Shown here piece after piece: positions 9,838-18,406 of a stretch of 37,761 bases of DNA. The notes under the pieces were generated by a model. It worked only from the letters and a program-made list of their open reading frames with translations, had not been told where the DNA came from and made no database searches. The position numbers were made by a program, and so were the translations under genes. The number at the start of each line of letters is the position of its first letter. The stretch's first letter is position 1. Origin of the DNA: Candidatus Daviesbacteria bacterium (lineage in GTDB: Bacteria > Patescibacteriota > Microgenomatia > Daviesbacterales > UBA10151); NCBI GenBank assembly GCA_028712705.1, contig JAQTPP010000007.1, positions 1-37,761 on the forward strand, read 5' to 3'.

Positions 9838-9862
9838 GGGTCTAAATATAGACCCTTTTTTT
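9838..9862 (+). promoter_or_regulatory. Hairpin plus T7 tract directly abutting the secE start codon
   Basis: GGGTCT-AAATAT-AGACCC-TTTTTTT-ATG. Confidence 0.6.
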
Positions 9863-10054
9863 ATGCCCAATATAAATATATTTGGTTTTCTTAAAGAGGT
9901 GAAAGAGGAATTAGTAAAAGTTGCCTGGCCTAGTCAGGAACAAACTATCCGGTATACTGTTTTAGTTATACTTGTAGCTGCAGTAGTGGGACTGTTTTTG
10001 GGAGGTTTGGATTATATTTTAACTGCTATTACAGCTTTTCTCTTAAATAAATAA
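9863..10054 (+). CDS. secE: Preprotein translocase subunit SecE
   Basis: FLKEVKEELVKVAWPSQEQTIRYTVLVI, single TM, followed by nusG. Confidence 0.95.
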   Translation: MPNINIFGFLKEVKEELVKVAWPSQEQTIRYTVLVILVAAVVGLFLGGLDYILTAITAFLLNK

Positions 10055-10056
10055 TT

Positions 10057-10860
10057 ATGGACAATAAAAAACAGAAAACTAGTGAGTCGGAAGATCAGAA
10101 TTCCGAAACACCGACTCCTGCTGGAACCTCTGAAGAGGAGGCGAAATCCGAAGAAACTTCACCTGATGTCATTGCGAACGAAGTGAAACAATCTAATCAG
10201 GATCAAGACTCAACCCAGATTGCCACGTCGTCCGCGACTAAAGTCGGGACTCCTCGCAATGACAATGAAATAAGCGAGGCGAGCGGTGCTTTGCAGCCAG
10301 ACGGGCAAATTGATACCGGGTCCAAATCTGACAATCCTGATGCCCGCTGGTATGTAGTTCACACCTATTCCGGCCATGAGAACAAAGTTGCCTTAACCTT
10401 GAAACAGCGGGTTGAATCAGAGCATCTGGAAGAGAAAATTTTAGATGTTTTGGTGCCTACACAGGAAAAAATCGAGATCAAAGGCGGCAAAAAGGTCAAT
10501 GTTAAAGAGAAAATTTTCCCTGGTTACATCTTAGTAAAAATGGTGTTAGATGATGCTTCCTGGCTGGCGGTCCGGACTACCCAGGGCGTAACCAGCTTTG
10601 TAGGTATGGGCAACAAGCCAACTCCAATCTCTGATGCGGAAGTTGCAACCATCGTCAAATTTACCCAAACAGAAGCTCCGATGTATAAACAGGTTTTTGC
10701 AGTTTCCGATGCGGTCAAGATTGTGGATGGACCTTTTGCCGACTTTATCGGTAAAATTGACTCTGTTGACGGCGAAAAAGGCAAAGTGAGAGTTTTGGTG
10801 TCCATATTCGGGCGCGAAACTCCGGTAGAACTGGACTTTTTACAGATAAAGAAGATTTAA
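10057..10860 (+). CDS. nusG: Transcription termination/antitermination protein NusG with long N-terminal extension
   Basis: [24 protein letters not shown]...[47 protein letters not shown]. Confidence 0.95.
   Translation: MDNKKQKTSESEDQNSETPTPAGTSEEEAKSEETSPDVIANEVKQSNQDQDSTQIATSSATKVGTPRNDNEISEASGALQPDGQIDTGSKSDNPDARWYVVHTYSGHENKVALTLKQRVESEHLEEKILDVLVPTQEKIEIKGGKKVNVKEKIFPGYILVKMVLDDASWLAVRTTQGVTSFVGMGNKPTPISDAEVATIVKFTQTEAPMYKQVFAVSDAVKIVDGPFADFIGKIDSVDGEKGKVRVLVSIFGRETPVELDFLQIKKI
10168..10263. repeat. In-frame palindromic repeat inside nusG (96 bp)
   Basis: gtcattgcgaacgaag...ctcctcgcaatgac; ends match the intergenic element at 422-516. Confidence 0.8.
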
Positions 10861-10873
10861 ACAGAGGGTTGAT

Positions 10874-11299
10874 ATGGCTAAAAAGATTAAAACATTGATA
10901 AAACTAAATATCCCTGCAGGAGAAGCTACTCCCGCTCCTCCGGTTGGCCCGGCCTTGGGTCAGCATGGTTTACCTATTATGGAGTTTGTCAAAGCTTTTA
11001 ATGATAGAACCCAGGATAAAAAAGGTAATATCTTGCCGGTCGTTATTACGGTTTACGAAGACCGCACTTTTTCCTTTATTACTAAAGAACCGCCGGTTGC
11101 AGAAATGATTAAAAAGACGCTGGGTTTGGAAAAAGGATCCGGAACTGCGCTTAAAGCTCCTGTAGGCTCACTCACGACAGCTCAAATAAAAGCTATTGCC
11201 GAAGCTAAATTGCCTGATCTAAATACTAAAAATGTGGAAGCTGCGGAAAAAATAGTTGAAGGAACTGCCAAAAGTATGGGGGTAAAAATCAGTGGGTAG
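10874..11299 (+). CDS. rplK: 50S ribosomal protein L11
   Basis: [28 protein letters not shown] motif. Confidence 0.97.
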   Translation: MAKKIKTLIKLNIPAGEATPAPPVGPALGQHGLPIMEFVKAFNDRTQDKKGNILPVVITVYEDRTFSFITKEPPVAEMIKKTLGLEKGSGTALKAPVGSLTTAQIKAIAEAKLPDLNTKNVEAAEKIVEGTAKSMGVKISG

Positions 11300-12212
11300 A
11301 CCAAGAATTAAAACAATTGATGATTCGGTGCCGGAAGCTGAAGAAAAAAAGCAAAAAACTAAACCCAGTAAGGCGGAGCGAGCGAAGGTTGAAACTGACA
11401 AAGCAAGTGGCGAAGTCGAAACCACAGAACTGGAAGCGAGGGGTGACAGTGAGAAAAAATCTACGCCTCCTGTCATTCTGGAGGGAGCACAGCAACCGAT
11501 AGAATCTGATCAGAAAGATGCTATCGCTTCGCTCCAGCATGACAAAACAAAGAAACCTCAAAAACCAGGCAAAGCTAAACCCAGAAGCAAAAAATACCAG
11601 GAAGCAGTTAAATATCTGGACCGAACCAAAATATATCCACTTCCAGAAGCAGTTGACATGGTTAAAAAAATGTCCTATTCTAAAATTAATGCCACCTTAG
11701 AAGCGCATATTACGACCTTGCAAACGGGTATTCGTGGTTACGTCTCCTTACCCTATGCGAAAGGTCGTCAGTTACGCATCTTATGTTTTGGGCCCTCGAC
11801 CGCCTCGCAACTTGAGGGAGTAATTTTTGGTACCGATTCCACTATTGAAGAAATCAACAAAGGAAAAATTGATTTTGATCTGATCATTAGTACACCCGAT
11901 TGGATGCCTAAACTAGCCAAGATAGCAAGAATTTTAGGGCCAAGAAACTTAATGCCCAATCCAAAAAACGGCACAATCGTAGGCGATATAAAAAAAGCAG
12001 TAGAGAGTTTCCAGGCAGGCAAAACAGAGTATAAAACCGAAGCCAAAGCTCCTGTTATCCATATTGCTTTAGGAAAAATAGATCAGCCAGGCGAGGAACT
12101 TACCGCAAACATAAAAACCCTTATCCAAACAGTCGGCAAAACCAGGATCAAAAAAATATCCCTTTCCCCAACCATGGGACCGGGAGTAAAAGTAGATTTA
12201 GCTTCTCTTTAA
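11292..12212 (+). CDS. rplA: 50S ribosomal protein L1 with N-terminal extension
   Basis: GTG start overlapping rplK stop; L1 core [19 protein letters not shown]...[15 protein letters not shown]. Confidence 0.95.
   Translation: MGRPRIKTIDDSVPEAEEKKQKTKPSKAERAKVETDKASGEVETTELEARGDSEKKSTPPVILEGAQQPIESDQKDAIASLQHDKTKKPQKPGKAKPRSKKYQEAVKYLDRTKIYPLPEAVDMVKKMSYSKINATLEAHITTLQTGIRGYVSLPYAKGRQLRILCFGPSTASQLEGVIFGTDSTIEEINKGKIDFDLIISTPDWMPKLAKIARILGPRNLMPNPKNGTIVGDIKKAVESFQAGKTEYKTEAKAPVIHIALGKIDQPGEELTANIKTLIQTVGKTRIKKISLSPTMGPGVKVDLASL
11472..11543. repeat. In-frame palindromic repeat inside rplA (72 bp)
   Basis: gtcattctggagggag...cgcttcgctccagcatgac; related to the leuS and 4326 elements. Confidence 0.7.
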
Positions 12213-13214
12213 TGCTTTTTTCAAAATAGCTCCTACCTCAATTTTTAAACTATAAACAGAAATCAGGCCAAAAATTAACACAAAAATAGCTGAAAGTATA
12301 TGAAACAACACTATCATAGCTGAGGCCAGATTTGGCAAAATTCCAAAAACCCCTGAAAGTATTAAAAGCCCTGATGCTTCAGCCGAGCCTACATACCCGG
12401 GAGCTGCAGGTACAAGATAAGTCAGGGCAGATAACAGTTGGCCCAAATACATCTTAAGATAATTCTGGTTTGCACCAAGCGCAATGAAGGTAAAATACCA
12501 AATCGCTGCATCTGCCGCGTAAGCCAGAATTGTTATACCGATCATAAGACATAAATCTTTTGGATGCCTGTCCAGGATCGAAAAGGATTCTAAAATGAAT
12601 GCACTAAACTTATCAAAGTATATCTTAATACGATTAACTATTAAAATATATCGCAAAATTTTAAACAGTTTCTTGGTAAAATCTATTCTAAATACTGCAA
12701 GATAAGTTAAAAACAGGGCTGTAATTAGCATAATCGTTATAATAATTATAAAAGTTATATTAAGAGCGGTCGGAACAAGAAAAAACAAGACTGAAGCCAA
12801 AAGCAATACTGCCAAAAAATCTACAAACCTATCAATAAATATCCAGATTACGGATTTCCCAAGAGGTAATTTATAGTGAGTATTAAGATAAATACCTTTA
12901 ACAATCTCCCCTGCTCTAACGGGTACAAAAAAATTAAGCATCATCGCTACTCCATTCAAATAAATTAAATCTGATACCTTAAGTTTCATTGTTTCGGATA
13001 AGAATACTTTAAGCCTAATAGCGCGCAATACAGGGGAAGCCAGCATAAAAAAAAGAATTGGCGCCAGATAGGCTAAATTTACCCCTGAAATCACGGAGAA
13101 AACCTGGCCTATATCAACAAAACGGGACCAGATAAAAATTAAAATTATGCCTAAAATGGTGTTAAAAAAAATTTTAAACATATTAGTTGCCAATTCTACA
13201 GTATAAATATACAC
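12198..13214 (-). CDS. Lysylphosphatidylglycerol synthase TM-region (UPF0104/AglD-like) membrane protein
   Basis: Multi-TM, LKVSDLIYLNGVAMMLNFFVPVRAGEIVKGIYL and YLVPAAPGYVGSAEA motifs. Confidence 0.75.
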   Translation of the reverse strand: MYIYTVELATNMFKIFFNTILGIILIFIWSRFVDIGQVFSVISGVNLAYLAPILFFMLASPVLRAIRLKVFLSETMKLKVSDLIYLNGVAMMLNFFVPVRAGEIVKGIYLNTHYKLPLGKSVIWIFIDRFVDFLAVLLLASVLFFLVPTALNITFIIIITIMLITALFLTYLAVFRIDFTKKLFKILRYILIVNRIKIYFDKFSAFILESFSILDRHPKDLCLMIGITILAYAADAAIWYFTFIALGANQNYLKMYLGQLLSALTYLVPAAPGYVGSAEASGLLILSGVFGILPNLASAMIVLFHILSAIFVLIFGLISVYSLKIEVGAILKKALKRS

Positions 13215-13260
13215 TATAATTGATATATTGTGTCATCCGTCACTTAACAAGGTAGAAATC

Positions 13261-14130
13261 ATGTTTTCAACTTTTAAACAAAAATTATTTTTAGGAATAT
13301 ATATTTTTCTTCTGCTAACGATCCCTGTCGGATCATATCTTGTTTCACAATACCAAACTATTCAAAGCAGCGCAAAGGAGCAAAAAAGCACCAAATCAAT
13401 AGCCAGGGTTACACCAAAACCTACAACTTCACCCTCCAAAGAACTGCTAAGCGCTTCTCAAACCAGTATCTCTCAGGGCGATTCCGCCTCACCTGCCCCG
13501 TCTCCCGCTGCTGATCCGACAATAGCCACCTCGTACGGCCCTACACTATCTTTCAAAGCGACTTTGGAAGGCAGTCCCAAAGATAATCAAACAACCAGGA
13601 TGTTTGTAGGGATTGCGGAAGGAACGCTCTCATCAAACCCCAAGTTCTTGCTTAGTTTTAACGTGAATTTACCTGCTTCCGGGGAATACGGCAATATCTC
13701 CCTGGCCGGTTTGAATTCCGGAATACAATATACGGCACTCTTAAAGGGTGCTTCCCAGATTGCCGCCTCTTCTGTATTTACTATGTCACCTTCGGTTTCT
13801 ACCTTAAACAACAATGAACCTTTAAACCTAATCAGCGGAGATTTAAATGATGATAATGTCATAAACAGTGCTGATTATTCTATTGCTCAAAAAGCGCTGG
13901 GAGCTACTGCAAGATCTTCCAACTGGAATGAAAATGCCGATTTCAATAAAGATGGAGTGATAAATACTTTTGATCTGGCGATAATTGTCAAAAACATGGG
14001 CCAAACCGGCGCTTCCGGCGCCTGGACCTCACCTTTGCCTCAAGGCGCAACACCTTCTGCAAATCTTACTTCCCCTTCTATTGGTGGACCAGAAAGTAAT
14101 GGTGGCTATTGGATCTGGGTACCAAAGTAA
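13261..14130 (+). CDS. Membrane-anchored protein with dockerin type I-like domain
   Basis: SGDLNDDNVINSADYSIAQKALG and NENADFNKDGVINTFDLAIIVKNMG are paired Ca-binding dockerin-like repeats; N-terminal TM. Confidence 0.75.
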   Translation: MFSTFKQKLFLGIYIFLLLTIPVGSYLVSQYQTIQSSAKEQKSTKSIARVTPKPTTSPSKELLSASQTSISQGDSASPAPSPAADPTIATSYGPTLSFKATLEGSPKDNQTTRMFVGIAEGTLSSNPKFLLSFNVNLPASGEYGNISLAGLNSGIQYTALLKGASQIAASSVFTMSPSVSTLNNNEPLNLISGDLNDDNVINSADYSIAQKALGATARSSNWNENADFNKDGVINTFDLAIIVKNMGQTGASGAWTSPLPQGATPSANLTSPSIGGPESNGGYWIWVPK

Positions 14131-14204
14131 TTTAAGCCAGTTTGGCTCGGTATAGCTGAATCCTGAGGGGTTGACTCATAAGAAAGATTATAATACAATA
14201 CTTT

Positions 14205-14275
14205 TTGCTTAAGACAGTGAGCGTATATATAAGACTCACCGAGGCGAAAGAAGGGCGCCTTATGGCGCTTTTTAA
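14205..14275 (+). promoter_or_regulatory. Candidate L10 leader with hairpin/T-tract before rplJ
   Basis: agtgagcg...aagactcaccgaggcgaaag then gcgccttatggcgcttttt just before ATG at 14276; position typical of an L10 leader. Confidence 0.5.
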
Positions 14276-14815
14276 ATGGCTAAAACAAGACAACAGAAAC
14301 AAGAATCAGTTGCAAAATTATCAGAACAGCTAAGCAAGGCCAAATCTGTAGTTTTTGCAGATTACAAAGGTTTAACAATGAAGCAGTTGTCCGATTTAAG
14401 GGATAAGCTGCGAGATGTCAACGCAGAGTTTGCAATCACCAAGAACACTCTACTTGAGAGGGCTTTAGCGACTACCGACTACCAACTACCGCCGCAATCG
14501 GAAGACATTCTCAATGGTCCAACTGCCACACTTTTTGCATACGATGACGAAATTTCTCCTATTAAAATATTAGTTAAGACCTTAAAAGATATTGCTTTGG
14601 GCAAAGTAAAAAGCGGTTTCTTTGGAGGTGCCGCATTAGATGAAGGAAAAATACTTCAACTTGCCGCTCTTCCTACAAAGTTAGAATTAAGAGGCCAGAT
14701 CGTTGGAGTCCTGGCTACTCCCCTGCAAGGCATGGTTTCTGTGCTGCAGGGAAATTTAAGAAATTTAGTTTATGCACTTGAACAAATTAAGGAGAAACAA
14801 TCCGCCATCGCGTAA
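14276..14815 (+). CDS. rplJ: 50S ribosomal protein L10
   Basis: AKSVVFADYKGLTMKQLSDLRDKLRDVNAEFAITKNTLLERAL motif. Confidence 0.95.
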   Translation: MAKTRQQKQESVAKLSEQLSKAKSVVFADYKGLTMKQLSDLRDKLRDVNAEFAITKNTLLERALATTDYQLPPQSEDILNGPTATLFAYDDEISPIKILVKTLKDIALGKVKSGFFGGAALDEGKILQLAALPTKLELRGQIVGVLATPLQGMVSVLQGNLRNLVYALEQIKEKQSAIA

Positions 14816-14849
14816 AGCTATAGCGGACAAGGAGGGAGGTGTTTAAATT

Positions 14850-15401
14850 ATGGCAGACGATCAAAAACAAGATCAAGCAGCAGAAGAGACGGCGAAGTCG
14901 AGCGAGCCAGAAGCAACTGTAGACTCCTCCAAGGTGAATGCAGCAGAAGCTCCAAAAGAAGCTGAACCTGTAAAAGAAGAAAAAGTAGAAGAGTCTAAAA
15001 AAACTTCTAAGTCAGTTTCAGCTAATCTAGAAAAAATCATAGAACAGATTGAAAAACTATCTGTTTTAGAGTTGGCTGATTTAGTTCATACCTTGGAAGA
15101 GCGATTTGGTGTTAGCGCTTCAGCTCCGGTAGCAGTAGCAGCAGCCGCAAATGGCGGAGCCGCTGCAGGAGAACCACAGGAGGAAAAAACAACATTTAAT
15201 GTTATCCTCTCGGGGGCAGGAGCAAATAAAATTGCAGTTATTAAAGCTGTCAGGGAACTCGTCCAAACTTTGGGTCTTAAAGAAGCCAAAGATTTGGTAG
15301 AAGCAGCTCCAAAACCTGTTTTGGAAGGAGTCAACAAAGCTACAGCAGAAGAGGCCAAGACCAAACTAACAGCCGCAGGAGCAACAGTAGAGCTACAATA
15401 A
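14850..15401 (+). CDS. rplL: 50S ribosomal protein L7/L12 with N-terminal acidic extension
   Basis: C-terminal [71 protein letters not shown]. Confidence 0.95.
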   Translation: MADDQKQDQAAEETAKSSEPEATVDSSKVNAAEAPKEAEPVKEEKVEESKKTSKSVSANLEKIIEQIEKLSVLELADLVHTLEERFGVSASAPVAVAAAANGGAAAGEPQEEKTTFNVILSGAGANKIAVIKAVRELVQTLGLKEAKDLVEAAPKPVLEGVNKATAEEAKTKLTAAGATVELQ

Positions 15402-15410
15402 TCTTTCTAA

Positions 15411-15557
15411 GAGCGGCGAAGTCGCAAGTAGTCAAAAAATGTTGTTAGTTTTGCGTAACTAACTTCGATGATTCGAGATCATTAGTAGACGCAAAACTAA
15501 CACAAGTAAGCAAGTCTCTACTGTGCGAACGATTTTTTGCACTGCGACGAACCGCTC
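15411..15557. repeat. Structured intergenic element A
   Basis: Perfect 13-bp inverted repeat GTTAGTTTTGCGT/ACGCAAAACTAAC (15444-15456/15489-15501) inside gagcgg...ccgctc ends; ends related to element B. Confidence 0.6.
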
Positions 15558-15569
15558 AAATACCACCCC

Positions 15570-15599
15570 TTGACACCCTCTGTTTTGTTATGATATACA
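15570..15599 (+). promoter_or_regulatory. Candidate sigma70-type promoter
   Basis: TTGACA, 18-bp spacer, TGATATACA extended -10, before the HTH gene. Confidence 0.5.
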
Positions 15600-15609
15600 A
15601 AGAGTTAGT

Positions 15610-15846
15610 ATGGCAGACAAATTATCACTTGAGAATTTACCCGATCTTTTAACCGTCAGAGAAGTTGCAGAAGTCTTACGCGTTTCCGCCTTAACTATCA
15701 AACGCTGGGGCAAAAGAGGAAAACTACCTGCAATAAGGATAAATAGCCGTGGTGACCGCAGGTATAAAAAGGAGGCCGTCCTCTGGTTATTGGGCATCAC
15801 TCAGAAGAGCAACCCTGCCGATTCTCCTTCTTCTAGCTCATACTAA
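15610..15846 (+). CDS. Small MerR/excisionase-type HTH protein
   Basis: LLTVREVAEVLRVSALTIKRWGKRGKLPAIRINSRGDRRYKKEAVLWLL. Confidence 0.8.
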   Translation: MADKLSLENLPDLLTVREVAEVLRVSALTIKRWGKRGKLPAIRINSRGDRRYKKEAVLWLLGITQKSNPADSPSSSSY

Positions 15847-15920
15847 CTTCCTTTTATTAAGCACTCTACTTACATCTTTGCTAATCGGGAATGAATATGT
15901 TGTCGGAATAATAAAAAGTA

Positions 15921-16427
15921 TCACTCTGTCGTAATTTGGGGGCGGACACGATAGTAAGGATTTGGTTCAAAGGCAATTTCCCCTCTTTTATCAACTACAT
16001 AATATGCAAATCCTCTTTTATCCAAAATCGACTTTGGGACTTTGTATTTCTCGTCTAAGCAGCTACTCCTTAAAACTATCAAAAAACTATTTCCCGTATT
16101 AACCAGGCAAACAAGCCAGCTTGCCGGAACATTAACTCGTCTGTACGGATTTAATCTGACCATCTTAAATTCCTTCGCTTCTTCAGATTCGTCATTCCTC
16201 TGCATTAGTAAAATTCCAGAACCATAAAGACATTGGTATGTTTGTACGCCGGGGAAATTGTTAACATAGCCTGAAGTTTTGTTAAATTCTCCTCCATTAA
16301 ACCCCGGGGAAATTACAAATATCACCTGATCGTTATCCGCTAATATATAGTACGGCGTTTTAACGCCCTTATTCGCTTTCTCCATCAAGACAGGCTGTAG
16401 ATCCTTATGTGTTTTAAATTTGATCAT
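15921..16427 (-). CDS. Cupin-like protein
   Basis: YQCLYGSGILLMQRNDE...VNVPASWLVCLVNTGNSFLIVL resembles a cupin/GPI-like barrel. Confidence 0.4.
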   Translation of the reverse strand: MIKFKTHKDLQPVLMEKANKGVKTPYYILADNDQVIFVISPGFNGGEFNKTSGYVNNFPGVQTYQCLYGSGILLMQRNDESEEAKEFKMVRLNPYRRVNVPASWLVCLVNTGNSFLIVLRSSCLDEKYKVPKSILDKRGFAYYVVDKRGEIAFEPNPYYRVRPQITTE

Positions 16428-17184
16428 AAAATAATATTAACCTTAAATACTTAAATAATACTAGCTGTCTTTTAATCCTCCATGGCTGAATGACTAATCT
16501 AAATAGCCATTCAAACCCTGATTCTCTTATTCTCTTAGGCGCTCTGCGCACTCTACCGGAGAAATAATCGAACGCTCCCCCAACCCCCATGGCAACACGC
16601 ACAGGAATCTTATCTAAATTTTTGGCAATCCATTTTTCCTGTTTTATATGTCCAAAAGCCACAAATAATAAATCAGTAGCTGGTAGTATGTAGCTGGTAG
16701 TACCATCTTTATCGACGACTCCTCCAGAAGAAACATAACTAACCTTAAGGTTTGGATATTTCCGCATTAAGCAATCTGCAGTTTCCTTTGCTACCTCACC
16801 ATTACCTCCTAAAAAGCCTGTTGTAAGGCCTTTTTCTGCTGACAGCTTACAAAGCGCTTCCATAAAATCTGTTCCAGTCACTACATCAAACTGCATCATA
16901 GGCTTTATTGGAAAAAAGAACAGCGGCCAAAGCAGTAATCTTTCCAACCTAGTTTTTCTAAGTAACCAATCAGACAAACCAAGGCTGGAACTATCTGGAA
17001 TAGCCAAATCTGCCTTATTTAGAATCTCCCTAAATTCTTTATCTTTTTGGGCTGCCAAAATAAATTCCAAATTAGGAGTCACAATGTAATGCTTTCCAGG
17101 ATTCCGGATCCACTTCTCCACAACAACAAGAGCTTCGGTTAAATTAACCTTATCAATTTTGACTCCTAAAATATCTATTTTCAT
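16414..17184 (-). CDS. WecG/TagA/CpsF family glycosyltransferase
   Basis: PDSSSLGLSDWL, VTGTDFMEALC, FGHIKQEKWIAKN, MGVGGAFDYFSGRVRRAPKRIRESGFEWLFRL. Confidence 0.92.
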   Translation of the reverse strand: MKIDILGVKIDKVNLTEALVVVEKWIRNPGKHYIVTPNLEFILAAQKDKEFREILNKADLAIPDSSSLGLSDWLLRKTRLERLLLWPLFFFPIKPMMQFDVVTGTDFMEALCKLSAEKGLTTGFLGGNGEVAKETADCLMRKYPNLKVSYVSSGGVVDKDGTTSYILPATDLLFVAFGHIKQEKWIAKNLDKIPVRVAMGVGGAFDYFSGRVRRAPKRIRESGFEWLFRLVIQPWRIKRQLVLFKYLRLILFYDQI

Positions 17185-17190
17185 AATTAT

Positions 17191-18396
17191 TCAAAGCGCT
17201 TCCAGCGCTTTAAGTGTTTCCCTGGCGCAACCTTCCCACGAAAACTTCTTGATATTTAAAAATCCTGCCTCAATTATTCTTCTCTTCGTATCTTTATTCA
17301 TAATTTCTACCATCCCCTTTACTATATCACTAGTAGAATACGGGTCTACAAAAATTGCACCCTTACCGGCAACTTCCGGCATAGATGATATATTAGAGGT
17401 TAAAACCGGACATCCGCAGGCTTGAGCTTCTAAAATCGGCAAACCAAATCCTTCAAAAAGCGAAGGAAAAGTTAAAACTACTGCTCCGGAGTACAAAACA
17501 GGTAAATCTTTCACAGGCACATACCCCAAAAACTTAACCCTATCTTCAATTCCCAGTTGCTTTGGCAGTTTATAGATCTGCTCACTCATCCACCCCTTCT
17601 GACCAACTATAACTAGCTTATAATGGCGAGGGGTGACGGCGAGAAGGGTATCCCGACGCGTAGCCGGAGCGAACGTCAGTGAGCGAGGATGCACGGCGGT
17701 CCGCCAGTGGCGGAGAGCCGGCAGGACCCCGAGCCATTTGCCAAATGCTTTTATTAACCTTTCCAGATTCTTCCTTGGCTGTACTGTACCTACAAACAAA
17801 AAGTATTCCCCGGGTTTTAACCCATACTGGCTCAAACTATTAACTAATAGATCAAATTTTACCGGTTTAAACAGATTTTGATCATACCCCTCATAAATCA
17901 CTTCTATTCTCCCCGAATCTATTCCTATCTTTTTAACAAGATTATTTTTTGTAGCCTTTGATACGGCAATTATTTTGGTGGCGATTTTAAGTTGATACTT
18001 TTGCATAAAACCCAAATAGACTCTTTGTTTAATCTGATGCATTGAAGATAGGTATTCGGAACCTAAATCATGTACCGTTACCACAGTTTTTAACCCGGGA
18101 TATCTAACTACCGGCAAAGTATGCGCCGGCACAAACAATACATCCAGATTGTCCCTGAATGTTTGTATTGCCAGTCCACCCTGAGTCCAAAGTCTTAGCC
18201 AATTAATAGTTCTAAATCGGAAATTATCTGGCCAGCCTTGCAAGGGGACGCCTTGCGTGCCTAACGGACGTAAATACACAATGTATTGATTGATTCGATC
18301 AACTTTGGCTAGATTTTTTAATAGCTGATAGGAGTAATTTTCCGTTCCTGTCCGCCGAGCTGCAAACGCCCTTGACCCGTCAAAACCTATGATCAT
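17191..18396 (-). CDS. Glycosyltransferase family 4
   Basis: TVHDLG, FVGTVQPRKNLERLIKAF, PSLFEGFGLPILEAQACGCPVLTSNISSMPEVAGKGAIFVDP; likely start MIIGFDGSRAFA. Confidence 0.9.
   Translation of the reverse strand: MIIGFDGSRAFAARRTGTENYSYQLLKNLAKVDRINQYIVYLRPLGTQGVPLQGWPDNFRFRTINWLRLWTQGGLAIQTFRDNLDVLFVPAHTLPVVRYPGLKTVVTVHDLGSEYLSSMHQIKQRVYLGFMQKYQLKIATKIIAVSKATKNNLVKKIGIDSGRIEVIYEGYDQNLFKPVKFDLLVNSLSQYGLKPGEYFLFVGTVQPRKNLERLIKAFGKWLGVLPALRHWRTAVHPRSLTFAPATRRDTLLAVTPRHYKLVIVGQKGWMSEQIYKLPKQLGIEDRVKFLGYVPVKDLPVLYSGAVVLTFPSLFEGFGLPILEAQACGCPVLTSNISSMPEVAGKGAIFVDPYSTSDIVKGMVEIMNKDTKRRIIEAGFLNIKKFSWEGCARETLKALEAL
17624..17735. repeat. GC-rich in-frame insertion in the GT4 gene
   Basis: Encodes ALRHWRTAVHPRSLTFAPATRRDTLLAVTPRH between conserved LIKAFGKWL and YKLVIVGQKGW; includes palindrome gtccgccagtggcgga. 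Confidence 0.6.
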
Positions 18397-18406
18397 ATAG
18401 GGTTTA

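Noticed and set aside
11289-11561. Antisense ORFs overlapping rplA, nusG, rplL and the F1 genes in the ORF track
   Set aside because: They lie opposite strongly supported genes, and have composition typical of shadow ORFs.
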